In this document: piece after piece, positions 1-8,020 of the stretch | How the letters are laid out: each line of letters begins with the position of its first letter | Position numbering within the stretch: the first letter of the stretch is position 1 | NCBI RefSeq assembly: GCF_900104085.1 | Contig: NZ_FNLD01000001.1 | Coordinates: forward strand, 351,048-415,047 | Direction: 5' to 3' | From: Pseudoxanthomonas sp. CF125 | GTDB lineage: Bacteria > Pseudomonadota > Gammaproteobacteria > Xanthomonadales > Xanthomonadaceae | Length of the DNA stretch: 64,000 bases | Made by a program: the position numbers and the translations under genes | Notes under the pieces: generated by a model | Seen by the model: only the letters and a program-made list of their open reading frames with translations | Told to the model about the DNA's origin: nothing | Databases searched by the model: none

Positions 1-26
1 AGCTTCGCGACTCACGTCGCTCCTAC
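1..26. repeat. Palindromic repeat arm (family A)
   Basis: This is one arm of the dispersed repeat with core GTAGGAGCGACGTRAGTCGCGA, here in reverse orientation and cut by the window edge. The partner arm presumably lies to the left. The 282 bases before the first gene contain this arm, the pair at 77-207 and no other feature I can support. Confidence 0.75.
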
Positions 27-76
27 AACGTCCTAACGATCTGATCTGGTAACAGGACCGCAGCCGCCCGCCTTTG

Positions 77-207
77 TGTAGGAGCGGCGTAAGCCGCGAA
101 ACCCTGAAAAATCCAGCCGCCCTCGCATACCGCAACCCGATGATCCGTGGCGGGAAACGCTGAAGGTTCCGAAGAGGTTGGAGCTTCGCGACTCACGTCG
201 CTCCTAC
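77..207. repeat. Palindromic repeat pair (family A)
   Basis: Two arms face each other: TGTAGGAGCGGCGTAAGCCG from about 77 and the inverted CGACTCACGTCGCTCCTACA ending at about 207. The left arm is the GGC/GCC variant and the right arm the GAC/GTC variant, so pairing is imperfect. The spacer of about 80 bases shows no gene. The same family recurs at 11.0, 15.3, 19.5, 41.1 and 47.6 kb. Confidence 0.75.
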
Positions 208-282
208 AGCGCCGCGGCGCAGATTTGCAATGAAGGGGTGGCTTGGGCTTAATGCAGGCGGTCAGTGCTGGGGGAGGTCGCC

Positions 283-804
283 ATGTCGTCCGATCAGTTG
301 ATTGCCGTGTCCACCGATGCGTTGCGCGGGTTGTTGCAGGCGGCGGTGCCGGCGGGCATGCCGGTGCTGGTGGGGCCGCCTTCGCCCGAGGGCGAGGCGA
401 TGTCGGGGTTGTCGGTGCATCTGTTCCGTATCGGGGTGCTGCCATTGGCGCGGGCGGTGCCGATGATCGGGTCTGACGGGCGGCGGGCGCGGCCGGAGTT
501 GGGGTTGCAGTTGGACTATCTGGTCAGTGGGCTGGGCGGGGAGGCGCTGCAGGAGCTGGAGCTGCTGGGCGCGGCGCTGCATGCGTTGGTGGATTCGCCG
601 GTGCGGGAGCGTCAGTCGCTGTCTGCGTTGTTGTCCGAGCCGGACCGGTTGGCTGCGTTGTCGCCGGGGGCGTTCACGGTGCAGTGGCGGGTGTTGGAGT
701 TGCCGGTGGGCGAGCAGTGCCAGGTGTGGGTGGCCAGTGGCATGCGGCAGCGGGGCGGGGTGTTCTGCAGGGCCGAGGCGGTTTGGCAGGCAGTCGCGGC
801 CTGA
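283..804 (+). CDS. Pvc16-like (DUF4255) contractile injection protein
   Basis: Probably a Pvc16/DUF4255-family protein, a small component of extracellular contractile injection systems (PVC/Afp-type). What I see: an N-terminal helix with LRGLLQ, a strand LSVHLFR, then RPELGLQLDYLVSG followed by LLGAALHALVDSPV, which is the usual order in this family. The 173-residue product matches single-domain members and has no signal peptide. ATG 283 has GGGGAGG at 271-277; the upstream in-frame GTG/ATG codons lack this. No sheath, tube, baseplate or toxin gene follows, so the rest of a cluster would have to lie left of the window. Assignment is by pattern recognition, without a profile search. Confidence 0.65.
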   Translation: MSSDQLIAVSTDALRGLLQAAVPAGMPVLVGPPSPEGEAMSGLSVHLFRIGVLPLARAVPMIGSDGRRARPELGLQLDYLVSGLGGEALQELELLGAALHALVDSPVRERQSLSALLSEPDRLAALSPGAFTVQWRVLELPVGEQCQVWVASGMRQRGGVFCRAEAVWQAVAA

Positions 805-806
805 CG

Positions 807-834
807 CGGCCGTAGGGCGGGCATTGCCCGCCAC
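807..834. repeat. Short hairpin, GTAGGGCGGGC repeat type
   Basis: A stem of GGCGGGCA and TGCCCGCC with a one-base loop lies just after the stop codon of the Pvc16-like gene. Its flank GGCCGTAGGGCGG is the same sequence that supplies the stop codon of the gene ending at 7955. It may act as a terminator, but no T-run follows. Confidence 0.5.
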
Positions 835-932
835 CCCAGCAAACCAACAGAAAAGCCATCCGCCCGTACTTTCACGCCTCTCTACGCGAGCGGCGTTACC
901 AAGCGTGTATCAGGTCGGGCGAGGGCTTTCCC

Positions 933-1630
933 ATGGCATTGTCATTGCGCTGCGAATGCGGGCGGGTGCAGGGCAGGGTGGAGACGGACCAGGTCTATGT
1001 GCGCGCCACTTGTTACTGCAAGGATTGCCAGGCCTATGCGCGCTGGCTGGACCGGCCCGGGGTGGCCGATGCGCAGGGCGGTACGGATATGGTGGCGATG
1101 AATCCGGCGGGGGTGCATATCACGGCCGGCAGCGAGCAGATTGCGTGCATGTCGCTTAGCGGGAAGGGGATATTGCGCTGGTATGCGGCCTGTTGCCGTA
1201 CGCCGCTGGGCAATACCTCGCGCGATGGCGGGATTGCTTATGTGGGGGTTGTGGCTATGGGTTTGTGGCCGGCCAGGGAGATGGATGCGGCGTTGGGGCC
1301 GAGGGGGAAGACGGTGATCAATTCGGGGTCGGCGCGGGGGAAGGTGAAGGCGACGCCGGTGGGGTTTGTTACTGGTGGGTTGCGGATAGTGCGGGGGATG
1401 TTGGGGCGCGGTTGCGGGGGCAGGGACCGATGTTGTTTTTTGATGGGGAGGGGCAGCCGATTCGCACGCCAACTGTCATTGGTGCGCCAGAGCGGGGCGG
1501 GCTCGACAGCGTAGGGTGCAACCCGTATAGCGGGTTCGGCCGCATGTCTACTCCGCGAAGATGGTCATTTGGTGTTGCCGACATTCGGTGGGTTTCAGTA
1601 GTGAAGCTGGTCATCGCCTGCGTGGGCTGA
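933..1630 (+). pseudogene. Frameshifted DUF6151 / GFA-like zinc protein
   Basis: The N-terminal part has the cysteine pattern of DUF6151/GFA (CENP-V fold) proteins: RCECG near residue 6, CYCKDCQAYARWL near 27-39, and RWYAACCRTPLGNT near 83-96. The frame that starts at ATG 933 ends at 1514, but its last 35 or so residues (Arg/Gly/Cys-rich) look wrong. Moving to another frame at the run of G at 1403-1406 restores a plausible end: GARLRGQGP, MLFFDGEGQPIRTPTVIGAPER. One G is missing from TTGGGG. The restored frame runs on to 1630, past where the family normally stops, so a second defect or a decayed end is possible. RBS GAGGG at 921-925. Confidence 0.7.
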
Positions 1631-1698
1631 CCCACTGTATGGATCTGTAGACTCATTGGATACTATCTATTCTCGCTGAGAGGGCGCCGAGGCTACGG

Positions 1699-2382
1699 AT
1701 GGATAACAGAAGAGAACACCTCACGTTTGAACAGCTCGACGCGAAGGTAGACGAGTACATCAAAGAAACAAACGATGCTCCACCTGGCCACATTGAGCGC
1801 TGGTCATTTGCTCTTGGCCTATTCTCTGCCGGAATGGCGAGCCTGATTGGAACGTTAGTTGACGGCTGGACTGGTGTCCGCATAGTTCGGATTGGATTGA
1901 TCTTAGAGCTGGCGTTTTTCGCAATCTCGATGGCGGCATTCATTCGTCGTAATTGGAAGATGTTTCATGCGTCCAAGCGCAGCTATGCAAAGGAGCTGGA
2001 TCATGACTACGGCGAGTACATGCGCTTCTTGGATTGGCTTCGTAGTTACAAGGAAGAAGATCTTTCTCGCAAGTTGATGTACATACGCGACCGCAAGGGT
2101 TCCATGACTTTCCGTCTCGGCCTGCTCACTGGTGGTGTTGAGCGTCTCGGCGTACTGCCTGTGTTGGTGGCACTCTATTTTCAGTTTAAGGATTGGGAGT
2201 TCGGAGATTGGGAGGCATTGGGTCAAGTCAACCTAGCTGCTGGCCTTTTGCTTTGGGCGCTACTGCTGCTGTATCTGGGAGGCTGGTGGCTGATACGCCT
2301 GAAGTTGCGGTTAGACACTTATGAAATCCTGCTCGCAGAAGCGACCAGAGACGAACCGGCAAGTACGACGACACGCAGATAA
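1699..2382 (+). CDS. Four-helix membrane protein, unknown function
   Basis: I do not recognise this family. The 227-residue product has a charged N-terminus (residues 1-33), two hydrophobic helices at about 36-55 and 61-81, a long charged cytoplasmic-looking loop rich in Lys, Arg, Glu and Tyr (85-140), then two more helices at about 148-168 and 176-202, and a charged tail. The layout, paired helices flanking a soluble loop, resembles small sensory or effector membrane proteins of accessory regions, but no motif proves it. The gene is visibly less GC-rich than its neighbours and uses codons such as AAA, ATA, TTA and AGA that they avoid, which suggests transfer. A weak GAGG lies ahead of ATG 1699. 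Confidence 0.7.
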   Translation: MDNRREHLTFEQLDAKVDEYIKETNDAPPGHIERWSFALGLFSAGMASLIGTLVDGWTGVRIVRIGLILELAFFAISMAAFIRRNWKMFHASKRSYAKELDHDYGEYMRFLDWLRSYKEEDLSRKLMYIRDRKGSMTFRLGLLTGGVERLGVLPVLVALYFQFKDWEFGDWEALGQVNLAAGLLLWALLLLYLGGWWLIRLKLRLDTYEILLAEATRDEPASTTTRR

Positions 2383-2440
2383 GCCATTCGAGGGCCTGCC
2401 TACTTGCCGCGGCATGCGTCGGAGGCCCGTAGTCAACAGT

Positions 2441-2515
2441 CCGTCATCTCGGCGAACGCCGGGATCCAACCGTCCGTGCACGCATAGATGGATCCCGGCT
2501 TTCGCCGGGTTGACG
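2441..2515. repeat. Inverted repeat, CCGTCATCCCGGCGAAAGCCGGGATCC family
   Basis: Left arm 2441-2468 and right arm 2489-2515 are near-complementary copies of the widespread CCGTCATCCCGGCGAANGCCGGGAT palindrome. A compact single-hairpin copy occurs at 15451-15482. The remaining gap between 2383 and 2720 shows nothing else that I can support. Confidence 0.75.
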
Positions 2516-2720
2516 ATCTGTGGGTGGAACGCACGCCCCGAAGAATTCGGTCTGCAGACATCCAATCCATATCTGGTTTTCAGATATCCGGAAAACGTGG
2601 GTAGGGTTACGTAATTCGTAGTATCCAACGCGCTCAGCGTCCGGTATCTATGGGTGGACCTTGTATGGATCAGCCATGCACAAGCGCCCGTGCGCACCAC
2701 AGACCAAGGAAGCCGTCGCC

Positions 2721-3167
2721 ATGACAAAACCCGAATTGCGCCAAGCATTCAACGAACCCGCCGGACTCACCTTCGCAGACATCCCGCCCGGGCTGGCCGA
2801 AGGCCCAACCCCGCTGGAAACCCTGCTAAACCTGCTCCAGGGCGGCAGCGCCTGCGCACTGGCCGATTCCGGCATCGCCGCCTGCGACCCCCAAACCCTC
2901 GACCGCATCAGCGCCGCGGCACAACTCGAATCCGACGACTGCCTGGACCGCATCCACTGCCTGCTGGAACTCCTGCACGCCAGCCTGGCCACCGACCCAC
3001 CCACACTTTCCCACATCACCCTGACCGGCACCCTCCGCCATCTGACCCGCCTCCTCACCGACCACCAACGCTGGCACGCACTCGCCGACAACGCCGCCTA
3101 TTACCGCGACCACCCCCAAGTCGCCAGCAAAGTTTCCAACTACCAGAAGCCAGCCCAGACCCAGTAG
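2721..3167 (+). CDS. Hypothetical protein, mostly helical
   Basis: Not recognised. The 148-residue product has no signal peptide or membrane segment. It is rich in Leu and Ala with several amphipathic helices and ends in a polar stretch (YYRDHPQVASKVSNYQKP). The start at 2721 is preferred over upstream in-frame codons because AAGGA lies at 2707-2711 and the upstream part is rich in rare codons. The gene ends 45 bases before the Mrr-like nuclease gene on the same strand, so the two may be cotranscribed; a role connected with the nuclease is only inference from position. Confidence 0.6.
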   Translation: MTKPELRQAFNEPAGLTFADIPPGLAEGPTPLETLLNLLQGGSACALADSGIAACDPQTLDRISAAAQLESDDCLDRIHCLLELLHASLATDPPTLSHITLTGTLRHLTRLLTDHQRWHALADNAAYYRDHPQVASKVSNYQKPAQTQ

Positions 3168-3212
3168 GATGAGCCACGGGCAGCAATGCCCATCGCCTTC
3201 CGTGGGGACGGA

Positions 3213-4016
3213 ATGACCGGACTGAAGAACGTACGCAACCGCCGCGACGACGCATTGGCGCGGGTGGGGTGGGACCAGCTGGAGACGATGCTGGCCGATT
3301 ACTACCGAGGGCAGGGCTGGAACGTCGATCATGTGGGCACCGGCGGCAGCCGTACCCGTTTCGATGGCGGCATCGACCTGAAGCTGCGCAAGGACAACGA
3401 ATACGTCCTGGTCCAATGCAAACACTGGAACGCCAAGCAGGTCACCCATAACGCCGTGCACGAACTGCTCGGCATCAAGGTCAACGAAAACGCCACCGGC
3501 GCCATCGTCATCACCAGCGGCGAATTCACCCAGGCCGCCCGCGAAGCCGCTACCCGCCAAGGCCACATCCAACTCGTCGATGGCGACTCCCTGCGTGCCA
3601 TGCTCGGCCCGCAGCTCGACGTCCTCGCATCAACACAACCACCGCCTTTGCCGAAGGCCACGCCTTACTATCGGAAGCGCAAGGAAATGTTTGCTGGCCG
3701 ACGCTCCCTGCTCTTGTTCGGCTCCCTGATGTTTGCCGCCCTGACGCTGTACGGATTCTTCCGTCTTACCTATGGATTCATGAGCCGTCCAATCGACGTG
3801 ACGCTTCCACAACGAACCGTCTTGCGTCCCCAGAAAACCCCCGCGCCATACGTCACTCCCCAGCAGCCTGCGTCGGAAACCACGGCTGAAGCGCCAGCGC
3901 GTACAGAGCCGGCCATGACCGATGCCGAACTGGAGGAGTGGAAGCGCAAGAACGCAGAGTCCATGCGCATCCTGGAAGAAAACGAAGAGCAGGCCGCTGC
4001 AGAGGCCGAACAGTGA
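3213..4016 (+). CDS. Membrane-tethered Mrr-type restriction endonuclease
   Basis: The N-terminal 135 residues form a Mrr_cat (PF04471) nuclease domain. Catalytic features of the PD-(D/E)XK fold are visible: DQLETMLADYYRGQGW (21-36), DGGIDLKL (51-58) with the Asp, and VLVQCKHW (66-72) with the Q-x-K pair. A proline-rich linker (142-150) leads to one transmembrane helix at about 164-185, then a Pro/Thr-rich and finally Glu-rich tail. Family members cleave modified or foreign DNA; here the nuclease would sit on the inner membrane. GGGGACGGA precedes ATG 3213; the upstream ATG at 3186 has no such site. The stop overlaps the next gene as GTGA, showing translational coupling. Confidence 0.8.
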   Translation: MTGLKNVRNRRDDALARVGWDQLETMLADYYRGQGWNVDHVGTGGSRTRFDGGIDLKLRKDNEYVLVQCKHWNAKQVTHNAVHELLGIKVNENATGAIVITSGEFTQAAREAATRQGHIQLVDGDSLRAMLGPQLDVLASTQPPPLPKATPYYRKRKEMFAGRRSLLLFGSLMFAALTLYGFFRLTYGFMSRPIDVTLPQRTVLRPQKTPAPYVTPQQPASETTAEAPARTEPAMTDAELEEWKRKNAESMRILEENEEQAAAEAEQ

Positions 4017-4468
4017 CGCACCAAGACCCCTATGCGCCGCCCGGCGCTGCGGTTGCCGAGCTCGTTAATCCAGAGGCGCCGATCCGATGGGGGCGCATTC
4101 TCACGTGGGGCGCGCTGGTCTTCGCTGTGACGGCAGCGGTCTACATCGTCAGTGGCTTCCTGAATTCGAGCCACAAGATCTATGGCATTGGGGTCGATGA
4201 CATGATCGTCTCGGCTGCCAGTTTCATTCTGTATTTCTCGTTCCTGCGTACGACGCTCAAGCGCCAGTTCCTGCAGCTTGCAGCCGTTTTCCTGACATCC
4301 TTCCTGTTCGGTCTTGCGTTTTCCGTTGCGGTCAACCTGTTGCTGATGGCCATGGTCGATCAACCCTTCGGGGGCCTTGTTTCGTTTGCCAACCTGACAT
4401 GGAGCGTGGCGGTCTGCCTGCTGGCCTACGCGGCCTGGTATGCGTTGGCGCGGAAACCTGTCGCCTAG
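4013..4468 (+). CDS. Multi-pass membrane protein coupled to Mrr nuclease
   Basis: The likely start is GTG 4013, which overlaps the TGA of the nuclease gene (GTGA). The 151-residue product has a short Pro-rich cytoplasmic N-terminus, then about four hydrophobic helices (residues near 32-52, 67-85, 91-115 and 122-145). I do not recognise the family. The overlap makes it a probable partner of the membrane-tethered nuclease, for instance as a membrane anchor or effector. The convergent or intergenic stretch 4469-4723 holds only the repeat at 4610-4703. Confidence 0.7.
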   Translation: MTHQDPYAPPGAAVAELVNPEAPIRWGRILTWGALVFAVTAAVYIVSGFLNSSHKIYGIGVDDMIVSAASFILYFSFLRTTLKRQFLQLAAVFLTSFLFGLAFSVAVNLLLMAMVDQPFGGLVSFANLTWSVAVCLLAYAAWYALARKPVA

Positions 4469-4609
4469 ATTGAACCAAGCCGGCCTGCGGCTGGCATGCG
4501 CGAAGATCAAGATGGATGACCAGCCATTCGGCTGTTGAGGAGCGCTTCCAGCGTTCGCTGGGATGACGACCTAGGACCGATGGCGACAAAAGGGGGCCGA
4601 CTAAAGACC

Positions 4610-4703
4610 CCGTAGGGTGGGCCTTGGCCCACCATTGCCACGGATCGGATCGGATTGCATTGGCGTCGGAACCAAGAGCGGTGGGCCAAGGCCCACCCTA
4701 CGG
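4610..4703 (+). repeat. 94-bp palindromic repeat element (family C), copy 1
   Basis: The ends are inverted repeats: CCGTAGGGTGGGCCTTGGCC at the left and its complement GGCCAAGGCCCACCCTACGG at the right. The middle reads ATTGCCACGGATCGGATCGG and on. The reverse complement of 9451-9539 matches this whole element including the middle, so this is a true dispersed element and not only a chance palindrome. Confidence 0.85.
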
Positions 4704-4723
4704 ACCTCAACCATAGAACGGGT

Positions 4724-6274
4724 CTAGGGATGGTTACTAGGCCGGGACGTTTGGCGAACGGCTCGAGGTACGCCCGGGCGGGGTTCGGCGATCGGCTTTG
4801 CAGATCGCCTGGCGGGCCGGACCAGGGTCATGTCATCGATGGGCACGATGGTCTGCGCCGAAACCGGGCTGCTTGATGCGGCGGTTGGCGATTGCCCCAG
4901 TCGCGGTGGCAATGGTCCAGACATGACCCTGAGTGGAACGCACGCGGCCTGAAGCAAGACGAGGCTGGCGCCGCTTACCGCCGCAATGTCGCTGCAGCCG
5001 TCACCAGTGAAGTCGCCGGCGGCAATGCCACGAGGGTTTGTGGAGTACAGCGCCGCGGTAAGCGGAAAGCGGACCTCAGTGTCGTAACTGCCGTCAGGCA
5101 TCTGTCGCGAGTACCCGACTGACGCCAACACATCATTGGCAGTGCGCACCGTAAGGAGGTCCTCGCGGCCATCGCGGTCCATATCGGCGCCGATCATTGC
5201 CGACGCTATTGCGTATGCGCCCCATTGCACGGGCGCTATAAGCTGGCCGCCGGACTGCCTGTACAGGTAGTGCTTGGCCGTCGGGTGGTTCCGATCCGTC
5301 GCGTGCGTGGCGAACATGAGATCGTGGTCGCCATCGCTATCGAAATCCGCCACCGCCATGGCTGAGAAGACAGCCTCTGGATACGGGTTCAGCACATAGA
5401 CCCGGCGCACGAAGGTCCCGCTCTCGGTCTGCTCGAACACGGCGCCTTGATTGAATCCGTTGAAGAAGGCCAGGTCCATCCGGCCGTCACCGTTGAGGTC
5501 GCCCGGTGCCATATGCGATTTGAGGTTGCTTACCTCCACTGGGTATGTGGAAACGGTGAAGGTGTTCTGGAGCATTCCATGGCCATCTCCCAAATAAACC
5601 CTCATGCGGAAGTCGTCGAACGTGACGAGATCGGCGTGATCGTCGTGGTTGATGTCGAGTGCGACCACGGCCTTGACTGAACCGGACACATTCGGCACGT
5701 CCCGGCCGAAGAGTTGGCCGGATGCTGCGCCCTCGAAGATGTAGAGCCCCTCGCCATAGCCGAGCACGATGTCGCGGAATCCGTCCTCGTTCAAATCGAC
5801 CAGCGCGAAACCCTTGTTCTCAGAATGCATCGTGAAACCGGGAAATGACGCCTGCAACGGTGGCGCCAAGCGGCCGTCGGCCTGTTGGACGAAGACCGAC
5901 ACCTTGTAGTCGCTCGGGCTGACGGCACCCGCCTGGATGTGATGCGTGGAGGCAATGACGTCATTGCGGCCGTCGCCGGTGACGTCACCGATTGCAACTG
6001 TATCTACGGGGCTGACCAGCGAGATTGCCGCCAACCTGTAAAAGGCCTCAGCCGACGTTGATGCGGCTGCGAACTGTACGGACCGGGCCGCAACTAAACG
6101 CATGCGCGATGATTCTGTTAGCGGTGCGGACTGCGGTGCCGCTTGGATTTCGAGTGCCTGCGCACGGCGTGGCGAAGTCTCGTAGGCACCGTGTCGTTCT
6201 GAAGTCCAGTGATATACACCAGCGAATGCGCCAAGCGCACACGCCAGAAAAGCCATTGCCAAGCGCATCCCCAT
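4724..6274 (-). CDS. Exported FG-GAP/VCBS repeat protein
   Basis: A 516-residue exported protein with an N-terminal hydrophobic segment (MRLAMAFLACALGAFAGVYHW) and seven Ca-binding loops of the FG-GAP/VCBS type: DVTGDGRND, DLNEDGFRD, DINHDDHAD, DLNGDGRMD, DFDSDGDHD, DMDRDGRED and DFTGDGCSD. Seven repeats fit one seven-bladed beta-propeller. Such propellers bind partners or ligands outside the cytoplasm; the substrate is unknown. The last 75 or so residues are low-complexity and include RVMSGPLPPRLG, shared with the exported protein at 35275-37152. ATG 6274 follows GAAACAGGGG; an in-frame GTG at 6295 is possible. Codon use is less GC-biased than in its neighbours. Confidence 0.85.
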   Translation of the reverse strand: MGMRLAMAFLACALGAFAGVYHWTSERHGAYETSPRRAQALEIQAAPQSAPLTESSRMRLVAARSVQFAAASTSAEAFYRLAAISLVSPVDTVAIGDVTGDGRNDVIASTHHIQAGAVSPSDYKVSVFVQQADGRLAPPLQASFPGFTMHSENKGFALVDLNEDGFRDIVLGYGEGLYIFEGAASGQLFGRDVPNVSGSVKAVVALDINHDDHADLVTFDDFRMRVYLGDGHGMLQNTFTVSTYPVEVSNLKSHMAPGDLNGDGRMDLAFFNGFNQGAVFEQTESGTFVRRVYVLNPYPEAVFSAMAVADFDSDGDHDLMFATHATDRNHPTAKHYLYRQSGGQLIAPVQWGAYAIASAMIGADMDRDGREDLLTVRTANDVLASVGYSRQMPDGSYDTEVRFPLTAALYSTNPRGIAAGDFTGDGCSDIAAVSGASLVLLQAACVPLRVMSGPLPPRLGQSPTAASSSPVSAQTIVPIDDMTLVRPARRSAKPIAEPRPGVPRAVRQTSRPSNHP

Positions 6275-6560
6275 TACCCCTGTTTCCCCTTTCACGCGAA
6301 GATATCACGGTCAATTGACGGCAGCAGCGAGGGTGAGATCAATCGGCTGGCACTCGCGGTCCAGGTGTCGCCTTTGTGCACGGGTTGACGTGACTTCAGC
6401 GGCGGATACGCCGCTCCTATTCAGGCGCCGACTACCTCTTAAAATTGCGCATAACTCTTTTTTCTCCCGCATTGCCGGTGCGCATGGATTTCTACGTTAT
6501 TAACTGGTGCGTCTGCACGGTCAACCGGGCATTGGGGGAGGCGCGTCCCTACCCGAATGG

Positions 6561-7955
6561 ATGACTGCCATGACCTCTTCTCTCCACAAATTGCTCCGCC
6601 CCGCGCGTCGGCCACCGCTCGCCGCCGCACTGCTGCTCGCCATTGCCCTGCCGGCACAAGCCGATTCGGTGACCGACTGGAATGCCCTCGCCAGCGGCCC
6701 GGTAGTTGCGCCGCGCTTTGGCGGACCGCAGCAGCAGGCACGCATGATGGCGATCGCTTCGATCGCCGTACACGACGCGCTCAACACCATCGACTCGCGT
6801 TACGACACCTACAACACGCTGCCTGCGGCCGCTGCCGGTGCGTCCGCCGACGCCGCCATCGCGGCGGCATCGCGTACTGCGCTGATCGGCATGATCGGCG
6901 CGTTGCCTGCGACCACACCGGCCGAAGACGCGAACCGTGCAGCAGCCATCGCAGCGATCAATGCCGCCTACGCCGCCGCGATCGGCCCGGGCGCGCCCGA
7001 CGCCGCCGAGGCGGCCGGCATCGCCGCGGGCGAGGCTGCGGCCGACGAGATCCTCTCCCTGCGCTACGCGCCCGCCGGCATGACCCTGACACCGATCGAT
7101 GGATCGGGCACGCCCAACTTGCCCGCCTATACGCGGCCGGCCGCGCCGGGCGTGCACCAGCCCACGCCGGCGCCGGAGTTCCCCGCAGTCACCGTGCCGG
7201 CCTTCACCGGCTGGTCCGCGGTCACCCCGTTTGCTCTCGATAGCCCCACCCGATTCCGTGCCCCGCGTGGCGAGATCTTCAAGCTGTCCGGCCTGCGTTA
7301 CGCCCTCGAGTACAACTTCGTGAAATCCGTAGGCGACGCGCGCGTACGTGGAATCCAGCCGGATTCCCCGATGAGCGACATTGCGCGCTTCTGGGCCGGC
7401 GGCGGACTGGAATGGAACGCCAACACGCGCCTGATCGTAGCCAACCGGGGCCTGGACCGCTGGCAGCACGCACGGCTGTTCGCGCTGCTCAACATCTCCA
7501 TCTCCGACACCCATGTCACCAACATGGAGAGCAAGTACTTCTACAGCTTCTGGCGCCCGGTGACCGCGATCCGCTGGGCCAACGACGGCAACCTGTTCAC
7601 GCGAACAGATCCGACCTGGCGGCCGTTCCTGCAAACGCCGCCGTACCCGGATTACCCTTGCGCCTCCACCGGTTTGACCGGCGCCGCCGCGCAGACCCTC
7701 AGGCGCTTCTTTCACCGCGACGCGCTTCCCTTCACGCGCACCGTGAACGCCACGGCCACACCCCTGCCGGCGCCGCTGGCGGACCTGCCGCCGAAGGCGA
7801 TCGCCCGCAGCTACCGCACTCTGACGCAGGCGGAAAACGAGCAGGCGCTTTCGCGCGTCTACGGAGGCCTCCACTTCCTGGAAGGCTGCACTGCGGGTTT
7901 GCGCATGGGCAACAAAGTCGCGGACTGGGTTTATTCCGGTTATCTGCGGCCGTAG
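6561..7955 (+). CDS. Vanadium haloperoxidase/PAP2-like exported protein
   Basis: A signal peptide (about 30 residues ending LPAQA) precedes an alpha-helical domain of the vanadium chloroperoxidase/PAP2 superfamily. Visible active-site elements: KYFYSFWRPVTAIRW with the conserved Lys and Arg-Pro, and SRVYGGLHF with the Arg and the His that binds vanadate or phosphate. The third motif, normally PSGH, reads YPDYPCASTG, so the acid/base histidine is replaced. It may therefore be a degenerate member with another role. The stop codon lies inside GGCCGTAGGGCGG, a piece of a dispersed repeat. ATG 6561 or 6570 are both possible; GGGGGAGG at 6534 is far upstream. Confidence 0.8.
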   Translation: MTAMTSSLHKLLRPARRPPLAAALLLAIALPAQADSVTDWNALASGPVVAPRFGGPQQQARMMAIASIAVHDALNTIDSRYDTYNTLPAAAAGASADAAIAAASRTALIGMIGALPATTPAEDANRAAAIAAINAAYAAAIGPGAPDAAEAAGIAAGEAAADEILSLRYAPAGMTLTPIDGSGTPNLPAYTRPAAPGVHQPTPAPEFPAVTVPAFTGWSAVTPFALDSPTRFRAPRGEIFKLSGLRYALEYNFVKSVGDARVRGIQPDSPMSDIARFWAGGGLEWNANTRLIVANRGLDRWQHARLFALLNISISDTHVTNMESKYFYSFWRPVTAIRWANDGNLFTRTDPTWRPFLQTPPYPDYPCASTGLTGAAAQTLRRFFHRDALPFTRTVNATATPLPAPLADLPPKAIARSYRTLTQAENEQALSRVYGGLHFLEGCTAGLRMGNKVADWVYSGYLRP

Positions 7956-7970
7956 GGCGGATTCTCAGAC

Positions 7971-8020
7971 TAAAGGTGGTGGAGGCAATCAAGTTGCGTT
8001 AATCGCCTCCGCCCCCTTTA
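7971..8020. terminator. Probable bidirectional terminator
   Basis: An imperfect hairpin (TAAAGG..GGAGGC and GCCTCC..CCTTTA) lies between two convergent genes and overlaps the stop codon of the minus-strand gene. The loop is long, about 18 bases, so this is tentative. Confidence 0.35.

Noticed and set aside
4610-4703. Insertion sequence
   Set aside because: Too short and without a transposase; better described as a palindromic repeat element.
6549-7874. Minus-strand 441-codon frame over the haloperoxidase-like gene
   Set aside because: Antisense shadow of a GC-rich gene; no motifs, and the plus frame has superfamily motifs and a signal peptide.
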